Both the position numbers and the translations under genes were made by a program. A DNA stretch of 64,000 nucleotides. Source: Desulfosporosinus youngiae DSM 17734. GTDB lineage: Bacteria > Bacillota > Desulfitobacteriia > Desulfitobacteriales > Desulfitobacteriaceae. Below are positions 16,842-26,057 of this stretch, piece by piece; position 1 is the stretch's first letter, and every line of letters begins with the position of its first letter. The notes beneath the pieces were generated by a model, which was given only the letters and a program-made list of their open reading frames with translations, had not been told where the DNA came from and did not search any database. Location of the stretch: positions 3,244,226-3,308,225 of the forward strand of contig NZ_CM001441.1 in assembly GCF_000244895.1 (NCBI RefSeq), given 5' to 3'.

Positions 16842-18548
16842 TCAAGTGAATTTAAACCAGAATACCACACCTTCAGCCGTATTTTTGGCACCATAGCTGA
16901 AGTGAAATAATTCCAGGATGGTCCGGGCAATGGCCAGACCCAAGCCTGTGCCCCGGCTTCCTCCCCGCGACTCATCCCCTTTTTTATAGGGCAGCCAGAT
17001 TTCTTTAATCTTTCCTTCAGGGATGTGGCTGCCGCTGTTAAACAGTTTAAAGGTACCGGTGCTGATTTCGATCCCGATCCTTCCCCCCGCCGGGGTATGG
17101 TCCAGAGCATTGACAAACAGATTATCAATCACCCGTTCCATTAAGGAGGGGTCTGCTTTGACCACTGCCTCCCCTTCCAGACCTATCTGAATGAGCTTTT
17201 CCGCACAAATCTGCCGGTAACGGTCCAGGACCCGGGTACACACGACCTGAAGGGAAACCTCTTCCGCTTTTATGGGCAGCAAACCGGCTTCCAACCCGGA
17301 CAATTCCAGCATTTCCCGGAGGATTTTATCCATCCGCTCCACATTGCTCTGAATGCCCGCCGCATAGTGCTCCCTTTTTTCCGTCCGGACATTTTCCCTG
17401 AGATTCTGAGCATAGCCGGAAATAATGCTTAAGGGGGTTTTCAGATCATGAGCCAGAGCGTTGGTGGTATCCCTGCGGAATTGTTCCAGCTCCTCCCGTT
17501 TGCGGTAGGTCTTGTAGGTTTGACCGGCCAGTAGCAATGCTACGCTGAGAAAGGTGATCAGACAGGCCGCCCAGATAAAGACCAGGGTGTCCCGGCATTC
17601 ATCCCAAAGATTGACCTGGCGGGCAAAGACGGTCCAGAATTCACTGTAATTGCCTTGGTCCTCCGTTGATTTGATCGTATTTTGGTAAGGCTGGGGCCAA
17701 TAGAAGTGATAGGTCAGCCCCCTCACCCTTTCGCTGAAGTTATAATCCCTATACGGAAGATGCTGTACAACTTCCTTTAACTTTTCCTGATCCAGGACCA
17801 GCTCACGTAGGCCGGCCGCTTCCTTCTGATCAAGAAGGCGGTTATTGACAGGCTGAATGCCGCCATATTTGAAATAGGGTAATTTTTTGCTATTTTCCTT
17901 GTAGTCCGAAGTATAGATTATTGCATTTAAATCTGTTCCGCTGCTTGACTTAAGCTGCCCCTCTTCGTCGAAAGTGTCCGCATACATGGGCACCACTTTA
18001 ATTTTCTCGGGAATAATCATTTCGTTATCCACCCAGAGTCCCTCCAAATCGAGAGAATACCCGACCAGATCACCAGCCTTTTCCGCCTGAGGCTGGGCGT
18101 TCAGATAATTTTCCAGTTCCGCCGTTTCTTCTTCACTGAACCACTCCCGGGGGTTTAAATAGCCATACCCAGCATAATTGGTACTGCCTTCACTGTATTC
18201 TGTATAGCTGCATTCCCAGTAATCGTTGGTATTGTAAATCAAGCTGTAATCCCCTGAATAAAGGGCGGCTTCTGCCCCCGAATAGCTTATGAAAGAAATT
18301 TGTTTCGCCAATTCCTTTTTCAGCTTCGCCGTATCCCTCCGCTGCCCACTGTTCTCCGTGGTATTCCCCAGGATATCTTCAACCCTGTTATTGACCTGCA
18401 AAGCAAGAGCACGCAGCTCCAAGCCCTTTACTTCCTTCTCCCGAGATATCAGAAACAGGCTGAAAGCTGTCATCAGCACCAGGTAGGTGGCCATTAACGT
18501 CCCAACGATACGGAGATAGATTTTCCTCTTTATTTTAGTTCTCTTCAA
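16842..18548 (-). CDS. Sensor histidine kinase
   Basis: Membrane sensor of a two-component system, 568 residues. The first span is near residues 12-32 and the second near 330-352 (FIWAACLITFLSVALLL), framing an extracellular sensor of ~290 residues with no recognised fold. The H-box HDLKTPLS holds the phosphorylated His (~367); the N-box DNLFVNALDH and G-box GTGLGLAIA follow. There is no obvious HAMP domain; a short EELEQFRRD coiled segment joins membrane and H-box. The start lies two bases past the response regulator stop, so they are co-expressed. The signal is unknown. Confidence 0.93.
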   Translation of the reverse strand: MKRTKIKRKIYLRIVGTLMATYLVLMTAFSLFLISREKEVKGLELRALALQVNNRVEDILGNTTENSGQRRDTAKLKKELAKQISFISYSGAEAALYSGDYSLIYNTNDYWECSYTEYSEGSTNYAGYGYLNPREWFSEEETAELENYLNAQPQAEKAGDLVGYSLDLEGLWVDNEMIIPEKIKVVPMYADTFDEEGQLKSSSGTDLNAIIYTSDYKENSKKLPYFKYGGIQPVNNRLLDQKEAAGLRELVLDQEKLKEVVQHLPYRDYNFSERVRGLTYHFYWPQPYQNTIKSTEDQGNYSEFWTVFARQVNLWDECRDTLVFIWAACLITFLSVALLLAGQTYKTYRKREELEQFRRDTTNALAHDLKTPLSIISGYAQNLRENVRTEKREHYAAGIQSNVERMDKILREMLELSGLEAGLLPIKAEEVSLQVVCTRVLDRYRQICAEKLIQIGLEGEAVVKADPSLMERVIDNLFVNALDHTPAGGRIGIEISTGTFKLFNSGSHIPEGKIKEIWLPYKKGDESRGGSRGTGLGLAIARTILELFHFSYGAKNTAEGVVFWFKFT

Positions 18549-18550
18549 GA

Positions 18551-19228
18551 CTATCCCTCCAATTTGTACCCTCGTTTGATGACGGTTTTAAGTTGCCCTG
18601 CAGCCTCTCCCAGGGCTTTGCGCAATTTTTTCACATGGTTGTCCACGACTCTTTCATTGCCTGCAAAGTCATAGCCCCAAATGCGGATGAGCAGGCTTTC
18701 CCGGCTCACGATCCGGCCGCGGTTCTCCAGGAGTATTTTCAAAATGGCAAATTCCATGGGGGCCAGAACTGCTTCCTGGTCATTGACAAACACCTGACAA
18801 CGAAAAAGATCCATCCGGATGCCGCCGGCTGAGATTATCTCGTTGCTTGCCATCCCTTTAGCCCGTCTGAGCAAAGCCGTAACCTTGGCATAAAGTTCCG
18901 CCAGGGAAAAGGGTTTAACGATATAATCGTCACAGCCCAAGTGATATCCCTGCAAGCGGTCCCGCTCCTGATGTCTGGCCGTTAGAAAAATTATGGGCAC
19001 ATCGCTTCTTTTCCGGATCTCCCGGCAGATGGTAAATCCGTCCACCTCCGGCAGCATGACATCCAGCAGTACTAAATCGTATTCCTGCTCAAGGCATTTC
19101 TGCCGGCCTTCCTCGCCGCTCGGGGCCGAATCCAGCCTGAAGGTCCCGCCGCTTTTCTCAGTAAAATAGTCGCTGATGATTTCCCGTATCTCCGGATCAT
19201 CTTCAACCAATAGCAAGTTAATCGTCAT
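18551..19228 (-). CDS. OmpR/PhoB-type response regulator
   Basis: 225-residue transcription factor phosphorylated by the adjacent kinase. The receiver domain shows EDD near the N terminus, phospho-acceptor Asp in LVLLDVMLPEVDG (~55), Thr in IIFLTA (~82) and Lys in IVKPFS (~104). The C-terminal winged helix (~130-225) ends in VVDNHVKKLRKAL and RGYKL, typical of OmpR-type DNA binding. First gene of a two-gene operon. The ~357-base gap upstream holds a bidirectional terminator and probably its promoter. Confidence 0.95.
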   Translation of the reverse strand: MTINLLLVEDDPEIREIISDYFTEKSGGTFRLDSAPSGEEGRQKCLEQEYDLVLLDVMLPEVDGFTICREIRKRSDVPIIFLTARHQERDRLQGYHLGCDDYIVKPFSLAELYAKVTALLRRAKGMASNEIISAGGIRMDLFRCQVFVNDQEAVLAPMEFAILKILLENRGRIVSRESLLIRIWGYDFAGNERVVDNHVKKLRKALGEAAGQLKTVIKRGYKLEG

Positions 19229-19403
19229 GTTTTCACCTCTAAGGATAGGTTACCATACCCATCTATCTTTCCTGTATCCTTGTTAAACTTTTTTGAGTGA
19301 GAGCACCTTCAGATATTCGGAGCAAAAAAGCAAGGAAACACTTTTTCAAAATCGTGTCTTGTCAGTGGGGTATTACAAACTCTTCCTTTCCGCATTTTGA
19401 CAT

Positions 19404-19462
19404 AAAAAGAGGCTAAGTTCTAAATAGTCATTGAAACTGACCTAAAAACTTAGCCTCTTTTT
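19404..19462. terminator. Bidirectional terminator
   Basis: Sixteen-pair stem AAAAAGAGGCTAAGTT / AACTTAGCCTCTTTTT with a 27-base loop, T-rich on both strands. It lies in the 19229-19586 gap, upstream of the response regulator and downstream of the YitT gene (which ends at 19587). Confidence 0.8.
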
Positions 19463-19586
19463 ATATCAAGAAATCCTATCCAGCAGTATTCAATTTTTTC
19501 TGCTTTCTAGTTTTACTGTTGCCTATCATCATTTTATAATTCACTGATGCGTTGTGAGGACATTTTAGCTAATCCTTGCAATCCGC

Positions 19587-20474
19587 TTAATGACCCTTCC
19601 ATGATGAAAATCCTTCTCCTACTACTTCCGGTACTTCGGAAATCGCCACAAAAGCCAGAGGGTCCTGATCACGGACAATTTCCTTAATTTGTGACAATTC
19701 CGAACGGTTTATAACACAATAAACAACTTGTTTAGCCTCCCCCGAAAAAGCCCCGATCGCTTGAAAAAGGGTTACCCCCCGCTCAAGCTTGGCCATAATC
19801 TGCTCGGCAATCCTCTGGGGCTGAGTTGTCACCACCAGGACGGACTTCGAAACACTTAAGCCTTCTTGAACAAGATCCACAACACGTGTCGCAATAAACA
19901 TGTAGATCATAGCATACATGGCCATTTCCGGCCGAAACAGGATAGCAGCAACCAGGAAAATGACGGCATCAATACCAAGCAGGATCTGTCCAACACTGAA
20001 GGACGTGGTTCGGGCAAACAATACTGCCAGAATATCCGTACCGCCAAGTGACCCTCTGGAGCGAAAGATAATACCCATTCCGATTCCGGTAAGAACTCCT
20101 CCGGATATCGTAGCCAACAATGTGTCATCCGTTAATGCAGGGAAATTCGTAGTCAGAGAAAGGGTTGCGGAGAGAACAGCAACACCTACAATACTGAACA
20201 CTAAAAAATCTCTTCCCACCATTCGCAGCCCTATAAGAAACAAGGGCAAATTTAACATTAGAACAGCCCAGCTGACCGGCCAATTGAATAAGTAATGAAG
20301 GATGATGGCGATTCCTGTGACTCCACCATCGGCAATTTCATTGGGTATTATCAACGTGTTGATGCTAATACTCACAATGGTTGAGCCTATTACTATCCCA
20401 ATAAAATGCTTAAACAAATGCCATGTGAAATAGTCTCGTAACCGTCTTATCAAGAGAATCCCCCGTCCTCGCAT
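19587..20474 (-). CDS. YitT-family membrane protein (DUF161 + DUF2179)
   Basis: Multi-span membrane protein with five to six hydrophobic segments in the first ~200 residues (for example GIVIGSTIVSISINTLII and SWAVLMLNLPLFLIGL). The conserved GGxDIL-type element reads SLGGTDILAVLFA. The cytosolic C-terminal domain (VYCVINRSELSQIKEIVRDQ, DPLAFVAISEVPEVVG) is DUF2179. The family is widespread in Firmicutes, with transport suspected but unproven. A TTG start at 20453 with GGGGG upstream is an alternative to the ATG at 20474. Confidence 0.9.
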   Translation of the reverse strand: MRGRGILLIRRLRDYFTWHLFKHFIGIVIGSTIVSISINTLIIPNEIADGGVTGIAIILHYLFNWPVSWAVLMLNLPLFLIGLRMVGRDFLVFSIVGVAVLSATLSLTTNFPALTDDTLLATISGGVLTGIGMGIIFRSRGSLGGTDILAVLFARTTSFSVGQILLGIDAVIFLVAAILFRPEMAMYAMIYMFIATRVVDLVQEGLSVSKSVLVVTTQPQRIAEQIMAKLERGVTLFQAIGAFSGEAKQVVYCVINRSELSQIKEIVRDQDPLAFVAISEVPEVVGEGFSSWKGH

Positions 20475-20478
20475 CCAA

Positions 20479-20522
20479 CAACACCATTATTACTGCATTA
20501 CGCCTGCTGAATAATGGTGTTG
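20479..20522. other. Hairpin immediately upstream of the YitT gene
   Basis: Perfect 13-pair inverted repeat CAACACCATTATT / AATAATGGTGTTG with an 18-base loop, five bases from the ATG at 20474. It could be an operator or a structured leader. Confidence 0.5.
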
Positions 20523-20787
20523 CCATAATTTCATATTAAATTATACAGTAGAGTCTTTCAAGAAACAAATTCAGGGCCGGGTCTAAGCTTTTCCGTATCA
20601 TGAGAAAACAAACGAAAAACCACGCTAATAAAGAACAATACCTTTTAGATTAATTCATAGTGACACGTTCTCAAAACATTTTTTAGAACACGTTCAGGGT
20701 GATAATATCACCATCAACAATAATTCCTATAAATTTGGCTTGACAAACCACTCATAATTGATTAAATTATTATAGTGTCCTAAATAA

Positions 20788-20863
20788 GCGCTCGTAGCTC
20801 AGTGGATAGAGTGACGGTTTCCGAAGCCGGAGGTCGCAGGTTCAAATCCCGCCGGGCGCACCA
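20788..20863 (+). tRNA. tRNA-Arg (CCG anticodon)
   Basis: Cloverleaf of 76 bases with encoded CCA. The acceptor stem GCGCTCG pairs with CGGGCGC, D stem GCTC with GAGT, anticodon loop TTCCGAA gives CCG, and the T stem/loop is GCAGG TTCAAAT CCCGC. The anticodon stem is imperfect at its outer pair. A TTGACA box lies about 45 bases upstream (20740-20745). Confidence 0.9.
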
Positions 20864-20874
20864 CGAAGAATTTA

Positions 20875-20903
20875 GCCGCAACCTGTTGCGGCTTTGATTT
20901 TTT
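20875..20903 (+). terminator. Terminator of tRNA-Arg
   Basis: GCCGCAAC / GTTGCGGC stem followed by TTTGATTTTTT, 12 bases after the tRNA. Confidence 0.85.
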
Positions 20904-20960
20904 AAAGTAATAAGGCAAGGGGTGGCAATTTTAATTTGCCACCCCTTGCCTTATTACTTT
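20904..20960. terminator. 25-bp perfect inverted repeat
   Basis: Bases 20904-20928 are the exact reverse complement of 20936-20960 with a 7-base loop; the stem core is GGCAAGGGGTGGCAA. The distal arm includes the dTMP-kinase-like gene's final bases. It probably acts as a terminator for that gene and backs up the tRNA terminator. Confidence 0.7.
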
Positions 20961-21645
20961 AATCAACCTCGACATCAATCAAGTTCTTTACAATTTCGTA
21001 AATCTCCTCATGAATTTCTTCCTTACTCTTAAGTTCACCGTTACGCACACAGTTTATCATAGTCCAGCCATAGGCTTCTTTTATCTGAGTGGCCGTGTTA
21101 TATGATTGAAGCAGGTAATCATAATTTCTTTCATGTATGTCCTTTTCCGGGTCACCAAATTTATTCGATCGGTTACTCATAAGTATTTGGCTAAATTCCG
21201 GATGCATATCGAGGAAAATAACACAATCAGGTACCGGAAGCCTGAACTTTACAAATTCCAAATCCCATAACCACTTAAGATAGTCTTCTCGTTCGACAAG
21301 ATTCGTTATTTTAGCTGCCTGATGAACCATATTCGATGTTGTGTACCTATCTGCCAAAATAATACCGCCGCTTTGATAGAAGCCTTCCCACACTCGCTTG
21401 TAAGATGCATATCTATCGGCAGCATAAAAAGTAGATGCTGCATAGGGATTGACATCATTTGGGTCGCCGCCGAATTCTCCATTTAAATACATCTTGATGA
21501 GGGCAGAGGAATCGCTCTGATAGTCAGGGAATTCGACCTTTTTGACTCTATAGTTAGATGAGGCTAGTTTATCAAACAATAATTGGGTTTGCGTAGCCTT
21601 GCCACTACCATCTCCAGCTTCTATTACTATTAGCTTACCCTTCAA
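20959..21645 (-). CDS. Thymidylate-kinase-like protein
   Basis: P-loop nucleoside monophosphate kinase fold, 228 residues, related to dTMP kinase. The P-loop reads EAGDGSGKATQT where usual Tmk has EGxDGxGKST. The DRY-type segment is ILADRYTTSN (~100) and FLDMHPEFS resembles the Tmk lid region start. It carries extra sequence around NGEFGGDPNDVNPYAA compared with classical Tmk. A cell normally has another tmk beside holB, so this is probably a paralogue with altered specificity. It has no operon partner. Confidence 0.8.
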   Translation of the reverse strand: MKGKLIVIEAGDGSGKATQTQLLFDKLASSNYRVKKVEFPDYQSDSSALIKMYLNGEFGGDPNDVNPYAASTFYAADRYASYKRVWEGFYQSGGIILADRYTTSNMVHQAAKITNLVEREDYLKWLWDLEFVKFRLPVPDCVIFLDMHPEFSQILMSNRSNKFGDPEKDIHERNYDYLLQSYNTATQIKEAYGWTMINCVRNGELKSKEEIHEEIYEIVKNLIDVEVD

Positions 21646-21807
21646 GAAAACCGACTCCTTTTTTACTCTTTAATATAAGTATAAGTCAAACTACTTCTAA
21701 TTTTTGAGATGGTAATTAGCCCTTACCCTATCAGACAGTGTATCAATAAAAAGGCATTTCAACAACTCTTTAGTCATTATTATAGTCTAGCTATTCAGTG
21801 AAACCGA

Positions 21808-21850
21808 AAGCACCTCTCTTTTTTCCCTCAAAGGTAAAAGAAAGGTGCTT
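21808..21850. terminator. Hairpin in the gap upstream of the kinase-like gene
   Basis: AAGCACC(T)..CTTTT pairs with AAAAG..AGGTGCTT. It follows the CoA-transferase stop by about 140 bases on the minus strand. The rest of 21646-21989 shows no gene. Confidence 0.55.
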
Positions 21851-21989
21851 CCAAACACTCTGAAAATAGTTCGTACCCCTTAATAATTTCAATAAGTTTC
21901 ATAACCGGTACGCTCGCCGGGTAACAGGTCCCTTAGCTGCAGGCTACTTTCCTTGAAAATTTGGTTTGCTCTGTAAGGGCTGGCTCGAA

Positions 21990-23333
21990 TCAGACTCGTT
22001 TATTTGTTTTACGCCAAATATTCATAGTTTCTGCTTCCTTTATGAGCTCATCTCGTTTGTCAGGATGAGCTATGCTAATTAGTCTCTCCGTTCGCTCCCA
22101 CGTTGATCGTCCAGCTAAATCTGCCTTTCCGTATTCGGTAACAATAATATGAGTTTGTGAACGAGGGACAGTTACAATCGAACCAGTTGAGAGTGTGGGA
22201 ATAATGCGGGATTGCAATACTCCCTGCTTATCAATGTAGCTGGAGCGGCAGCAAAGAATGGATTTTCCCCCTCTGGACATAAAGGCTCCTGTGGCAAAGT
22301 CAAGCTGCCCGCCTGTACCACTGATTTGTCGGGTGCCGGAAGATTCGGAGGAGACTTGACCGAATAGATCGACTTCTAAACAGTTATTTATCGAAACCAT
22401 ATTATCATTCATAGCGATGTTGTAGGGGTTATTAATATAGTTAGATGCATATGCTGCCAGTCCGGGATTATTATCTATCCATTCATAAAGAAACGGACTG
22501 CCCATTGAAAAGGTGTACGTTGACTTACCTTTATCAATTCCCTTAAACTTATTGGTAAGTTTGCCTGCCATATATAGGTGATAATAAGCGTCAACCATCA
22601 TTTCAGTTTGACAACCCAAGTCTTTAAGGTCAGATTCTGCCAATAATGTACCCACAGTATTGGGCATTCCGCCGATACCTAGTTGAATACATGAACCATC
22701 AACTATTTCATCAACGACGAACTGCGCAATCTTTTTTTCGACTTCTGTCGGAATGGCAGGGGCAAGGGTCTCCACAGGTGATTCTGCTTCAACAATAAAA
22801 TCCACCTTTGAAATATGAATGCACTCTTCACTCCCCCCCATCGCCCAGGGCAGCTTTGGATTCACTTCTACAATAATCTTTTTAGCCATTTCGCACTGAG
22901 CAGCGGTTGCTGCTACTGCGCAGTGAAAGTTAAAGTAGCCATGTTTATTCATTGAGGTAACCCTAATCATAGCTACATCTACTTCGTTATATAAACACTT
23001 TCTATAAAGGAGCGGTTCATTTCTAAAAAGCATAGGTATGCAATTAACCAGGCCCTTATCATGATTCTTACGGTCTGTACCTCCAAAATACCAGCTATTA
23101 AAGGTGAAGGTTTCGCCGTTCGGATCTTGTTTCCAGATCTCATGCTCTTTCAAACTAAGGGTACTCCTAATCTTTATGTCTTTCAGTTCATCTTTGCGAT
23201 TAGCCAAAGCCTTATCCAGAGCATAAGAATGGCCCATCGCCGTACCCAATTCAACCCAATCCCCGTTCTTAACGATTTTCACTGCATCTTCTGGACTCGT
23301 TAGCTTAGAACGATATTCATCTGCATACGACAT
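21990..23333 (-). CDS. Acetyl-CoA hydrolase/transferase family CoA-transferase
   Basis: 447-residue family I-like CoA-transferase, closest in pattern to butyryl-CoA:acetate or 4-hydroxybutyrate CoA-transferases. It moves CoA between carboxylic acids through a glutamyl-CoA intermediate. The probable catalytic Glu is in DLFGQVSSESSG (~residue 332). The glycine-rich QLGIGGMPN loop and GGQLDFATGAF segment line the CoA site. It would function in organic acid fermentation or scavenging. The start has GAGGAGGTT upstream. A sigma-54-type promoter at 23459-23475 and the neighbouring activator gene suggest inducible control. Confidence 0.88.
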   Translation of the reverse strand: MSYADEYRSKLTSPEDAVKIVKNGDWVELGTAMGHSYALDKALANRKDELKDIKIRSTLSLKEHEIWKQDPNGETFTFNSWYFGGTDRKNHDKGLVNCIPMLFRNEPLLYRKCLYNEVDVAMIRVTSMNKHGYFNFHCAVAATAAQCEMAKKIIVEVNPKLPWAMGGSEECIHISKVDFIVEAESPVETLAPAIPTEVEKKIAQFVVDEIVDGSCIQLGIGGMPNTVGTLLAESDLKDLGCQTEMMVDAYYHLYMAGKLTNKFKGIDKGKSTYTFSMGSPFLYEWIDNNPGLAAYASNYINNPYNIAMNDNMVSINNCLEVDLFGQVSSESSGTRQISGTGGQLDFATGAFMSRGGKSILCCRSSYIDKQGVLQSRIIPTLSTGSIVTVPRSQTHIIVTEYGKADLAGRSTWERTERLISIAHPDKRDELIKEAETMNIWRKTNKRV

Positions 23334-23458
23334 TTACATAACCTCCTCAAAATATGCCGAATCTGGAATGATAGATAACTTGTATTGATGACTTCTAAAA
23401 ATAGAACAGTATTTTTGCCCTCTTTTGCCAGACCTCCCTCCTTTATTCTCCCTTGATA

Positions 23459-23475
23459 TGCAAACTTTGTGCCGA
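23459..23475 (-). promoter_or_regulatory. Sigma-54 (-24/-12) promoter of the CoA-transferase
   Basis: On the minus strand the sequence reads TCGGCACAAAGTTTGCA, matching the TGGCAC-N5-TTGC consensus with the essential GG and GC spaced by ten bases. It lies about 125 bases upstream of the CoA-transferase start. Inverted elements near 23505-23535 (GATCAGGTAACTGACC) are candidate activator sites. The 23334-23719 gap holds nothing else I can identify. Confidence 0.75.
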
Positions 23476-23719
23476 CATTTCATAGAACCGCAAAGGCTAG
23501 CCCCTAAAGGGTTGGCAGATCAGGTAACTGACCTATAAGTTAGAATTTTGGCAATATTCCATCAAATTTATATAGAACGGGTTATAGAGGCCTATTCAGC
23601 CATTGTCATAAATGCAAAGGTTTGCAGAAATGCGAATGAACAACAAATAATAGCCCCCGCACCCGCCTGCTGGCAAGCACAAAAGCTATTAAAGTGTGAG
23701 ATAGGCTGCAGAATGACAT

Positions 23720-25126
23720 TTAGTCCATAGAAATTCCATATTTTTTTAGTTTGCGGTAAAGAGATGACAGGTCGATTCCCAAAAGTTCAGCCGCCTGCGC
23801 TTTATTAGAGCCTGTCTCCTCCATAACCTGGGTAATGATTCTTTGTTCAAATTCATGGGTTGCTTCTCTCAAGCTTTTCCTACCCGGCGACCAAGTAGCA
23901 CTTATCTTGTCAAAAATAAATGTAAAATGCCTTTGATCAAGCAAATACGCATTTTCCATGTAAGCCAGGCTCATGGCCCTTTCCAGGACATTTTCCAGTT
24001 CGCGCACATTTCCTGGCCAGACATGCTTTTTCAACATTTCAAGAGCTCCTCTGGAAATTCCTACAACTGGAGTCTTCAAACGATCCTTCAATTTATGGAG
24101 TAAATATTCGACCAGTAAGGTGATATCTTCTTTTCTATGACGGAGAGCCGGTACTTCCACCTGTACCACATTCAAGCGATAATAAAGGTCTTTCCGAAAA
24201 AGACCTTTCTCCGCCATACTTTGCAAATTGCGGTGGGTAGCCGAAATTACGCGCACATCCAGCTTCACAGAGCGATTTCCGCCTAATCTCTCTATCTCTC
24301 GCTCCTGTAAGACTACTAGCAATTTACTTTGAAGGCTGAGCGGAATTTCTCCTATTTCATCGAGAAAAATTGTACCATGATTGGCTAGTTCAAACTTTCC
24401 CAGTCTGCCCCCTTTTTTCGCTCCGGTAAAGGCCCCCTCTTCATATCCAAAAAGTTCAGCTTCCAGCAAATTCTCTGGAATAGCAGCACAGTTCACTCTT
24501 ACAAAGGGTTTGTGGGAGCGGGCGCTCGCATTATGTATAGAATGGGCAAAAAGCTCTTTGCCGGTTCCAGTTTCACCGGTAATAAGCACCTTTGTTTGGG
24601 TTTGGCGGGCTACCTGTTTGGCTAAGGATACGGAATGCAAAAGCCGTTTATCATTTCCCACAATATCATCAAATTTATATTGTGCAGTATGGGATTTATG
24701 TACCTCCTCCCTGAGCATAGTAATGTCAGACAAGAGATCTTCTACTAAGGTCTTGGAATCCCATATATTTAAAGAAATAGAGTAAGCAAAACAGCCTACA
24801 ATTTCCTTGTTTTTAAATAAAGGCACAGAACAGGCAATTAGGTGTTGGCCATTAACCTTCCAATTGTAAGCTGTGATTGCTTTACCCGTCATTAACACTT
24901 TGGCGGTTTTGGTGGCAGGTGTAATATCTGTAAGTGGTTTTCGCAAGACTTTATCCATAGGTAATTGTAAAATCTTTAGATATGTTTTATTTATAAAAGT
25001 TACTATATTATTCTTATCTACAATAACAACAGCCATATAAGGATTTTGATCAAATATTTCACCAAAATTTCCACCTTCGCACAGTTGGGTTAAGTCTTTA
25101 TTTAGTTGGGACAGGTGGCTATTCAA
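23720..25126 (-). CDS. Sigma-54-dependent transcriptional activator (PAS-AAA+-Fis)
   Basis: Enhancer-binding protein of ~468 residues. An N-terminal PAS domain (MAVVIVDKNNIVTFINKTYL) likely senses a small ligand. The central AAA+ domain has Walker A GETGTGKE, the sigma-54-contact loop GAFTGA, Walker B IFLDEIGEI and the arginine-finger region RKDLYYRLNV. The C-terminal Fis helix-turn-helix reads GSNKAQAAELLGIDLSSLYR. I place the start at TTG 25126 because GGAGGAGAAAA precedes it; the frame stays open upstream to 25189. It most likely drives the adjacent CoA-transferase. Confidence 0.92.
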   Translation of the reverse strand: MNSHLSQLNKDLTQLCEGGNFGEIFDQNPYMAVVIVDKNNIVTFINKTYLKILQLPMDKVLRKPLTDITPATKTAKVLMTGKAITAYNWKVNGQHLIACSVPLFKNKEIVGCFAYSISLNIWDSKTLVEDLLSDITMLREEVHKSHTAQYKFDDIVGNDKRLLHSVSLAKQVARQTQTKVLITGETGTGKELFAHSIHNASARSHKPFVRVNCAAIPENLLEAELFGYEEGAFTGAKKGGRLGKFELANHGTIFLDEIGEIPLSLQSKLLVVLQEREIERLGGNRSVKLDVRVISATHRNLQSMAEKGLFRKDLYYRLNVVQVEVPALRHRKEDITLLVEYLLHKLKDRLKTPVVGISRGALEMLKKHVWPGNVRELENVLERAMSLAYMENAYLLDQRHFTFIFDKISATWSPGRKSLREATHEFEQRIITQVMEETGSNKAQAAELLGIDLSSLYRKLKKYGISMD

Positions 25127-25463
25127 ATTTTCTCCTCCTTCTGTTTTTAGTAGAGGAATTGTAGTGCCATAGAATATTCTTCGACACATACAATACTATT
25201 CCCTCCCCTAATTCCACAAGTTTATTTCAGATCCCGTACTCATAATTTAGAACATCAGGGGGACTGGGTTTAAAGTATTTTACGTGGAACGAAAAAGCCC
25301 CAAAATAGAACTTTGATTAACAGTAATCAACAGGAAGATGATTTAAGCACGAAACTTTCAAGCAGCGGGATAACCCATTAAACAGTGAATTATGACAAAG
25401 GTTTTGTCCATGAAACAGTTTCGATTCAGCAGCGTTTATCGTCGAAAAACGATTTTTTAAAAA

Positions 25464-25497
25464 AATTAGAGACCAAGCATCTGCCTGGCCTCTAATT
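25464..25497 (-). terminator. Minus-strand terminator, probably the original spo0A terminator
   Basis: AATTAGAGGCC..GG.CTCTAATT stem followed on the minus strand by TTTTTTT. It lies about 270 bases beyond attL. Before insertion of the element it would have been the first terminator after spo0A. The region 25127-25735 otherwise shows no supported gene. Confidence 0.65.
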
Positions 25498-25735
25498 GAC
25501 AACTATTCAAATTGCCTTCTATCTACACAATCTTTAAAATTAAAGATTCAAACGGTAATAATGTGCTCTCCAACGACTTTTCTCAGGTATTCTTTAAATA
25601 TGAGGTGCTGTCTTTATTTAAAATAAACAAGGTGACATTATAAACTCTTTTGCTCACAGAATTTGTATTTTCTGCGCTCTTCCAATGATTCCACGTGTAT
25701 CAACAGTTATATTCCCGAAAGTTTACCGCACAAAC

Positions 25736-25857
25736 AGACCCCAAAAACGCTTGGTGTCACTGATTTACGACACCTTACTCATAACTCTCAATTTATCCGC
25801 AAGAAGCGCTATAAACTCAGAGTTGGTAGGTTTTTGTCGCTCTATGTTCATCGAATA
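25736..25857. repeat. attL (122-bp direct repeat of the spo0A 3' end)
   Basis: Identical to 55792-55913. It contains the last 31 codons of spo0A including the stop (25765-25857) plus 29 bases downstream, and remains attached to the original chromosomal sequence beyond spo0A. Confidence 0.95.
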
Positions 25858-25865
25858 AAACCTAG

Positions 25866-25905
25866 TGATATCAACGGTTTCAGACTTTCTGCAAACACTC
25901 TATTC
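25866..25905. repeat. Candidate integrase arm sites, left end
   Basis: Contains TGATATCAAC (25866-25875) and TCTGCAAACACTC (25888-25900). Each is the exact reverse complement of a segment at the other end of the element (55704-55713 and 55681-55693). In the circular form they would flank the core as inverted pairs. Confidence 0.6.
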
Positions 25906-26000
25906 ATTTTAGTTTATTGACCTTTTTGTGAAAATTAGTCAATATATATACATATTTTATGCCATTATTTAGGGGAAGTCAATTAATCAATATAGAAACA

Positions 26001-26033
26001 AAAAGCCCCAAGCAATTTAATGCCTAGGGCTTT
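26001..26033 (-). terminator. Terminator at the end of the prophage late operon
   Basis: GCCC-tag-GCA and TGC-ttg-GGGC pair around a short loop, followed on the minus strand by TTTTTG. It lies 25 bases past the small membrane protein gene. Confidence 0.65.
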
Positions 26034-26057
26034 CATTTACGATATCCTAACTCTCTT

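Noticed and set aside
25663-25920. Plus-strand open frame across attL
   Set aside because: It runs antisense through the duplicated spo0A end and has no ribosome site; the same sequence at attR is clearly non-coding on that strand.
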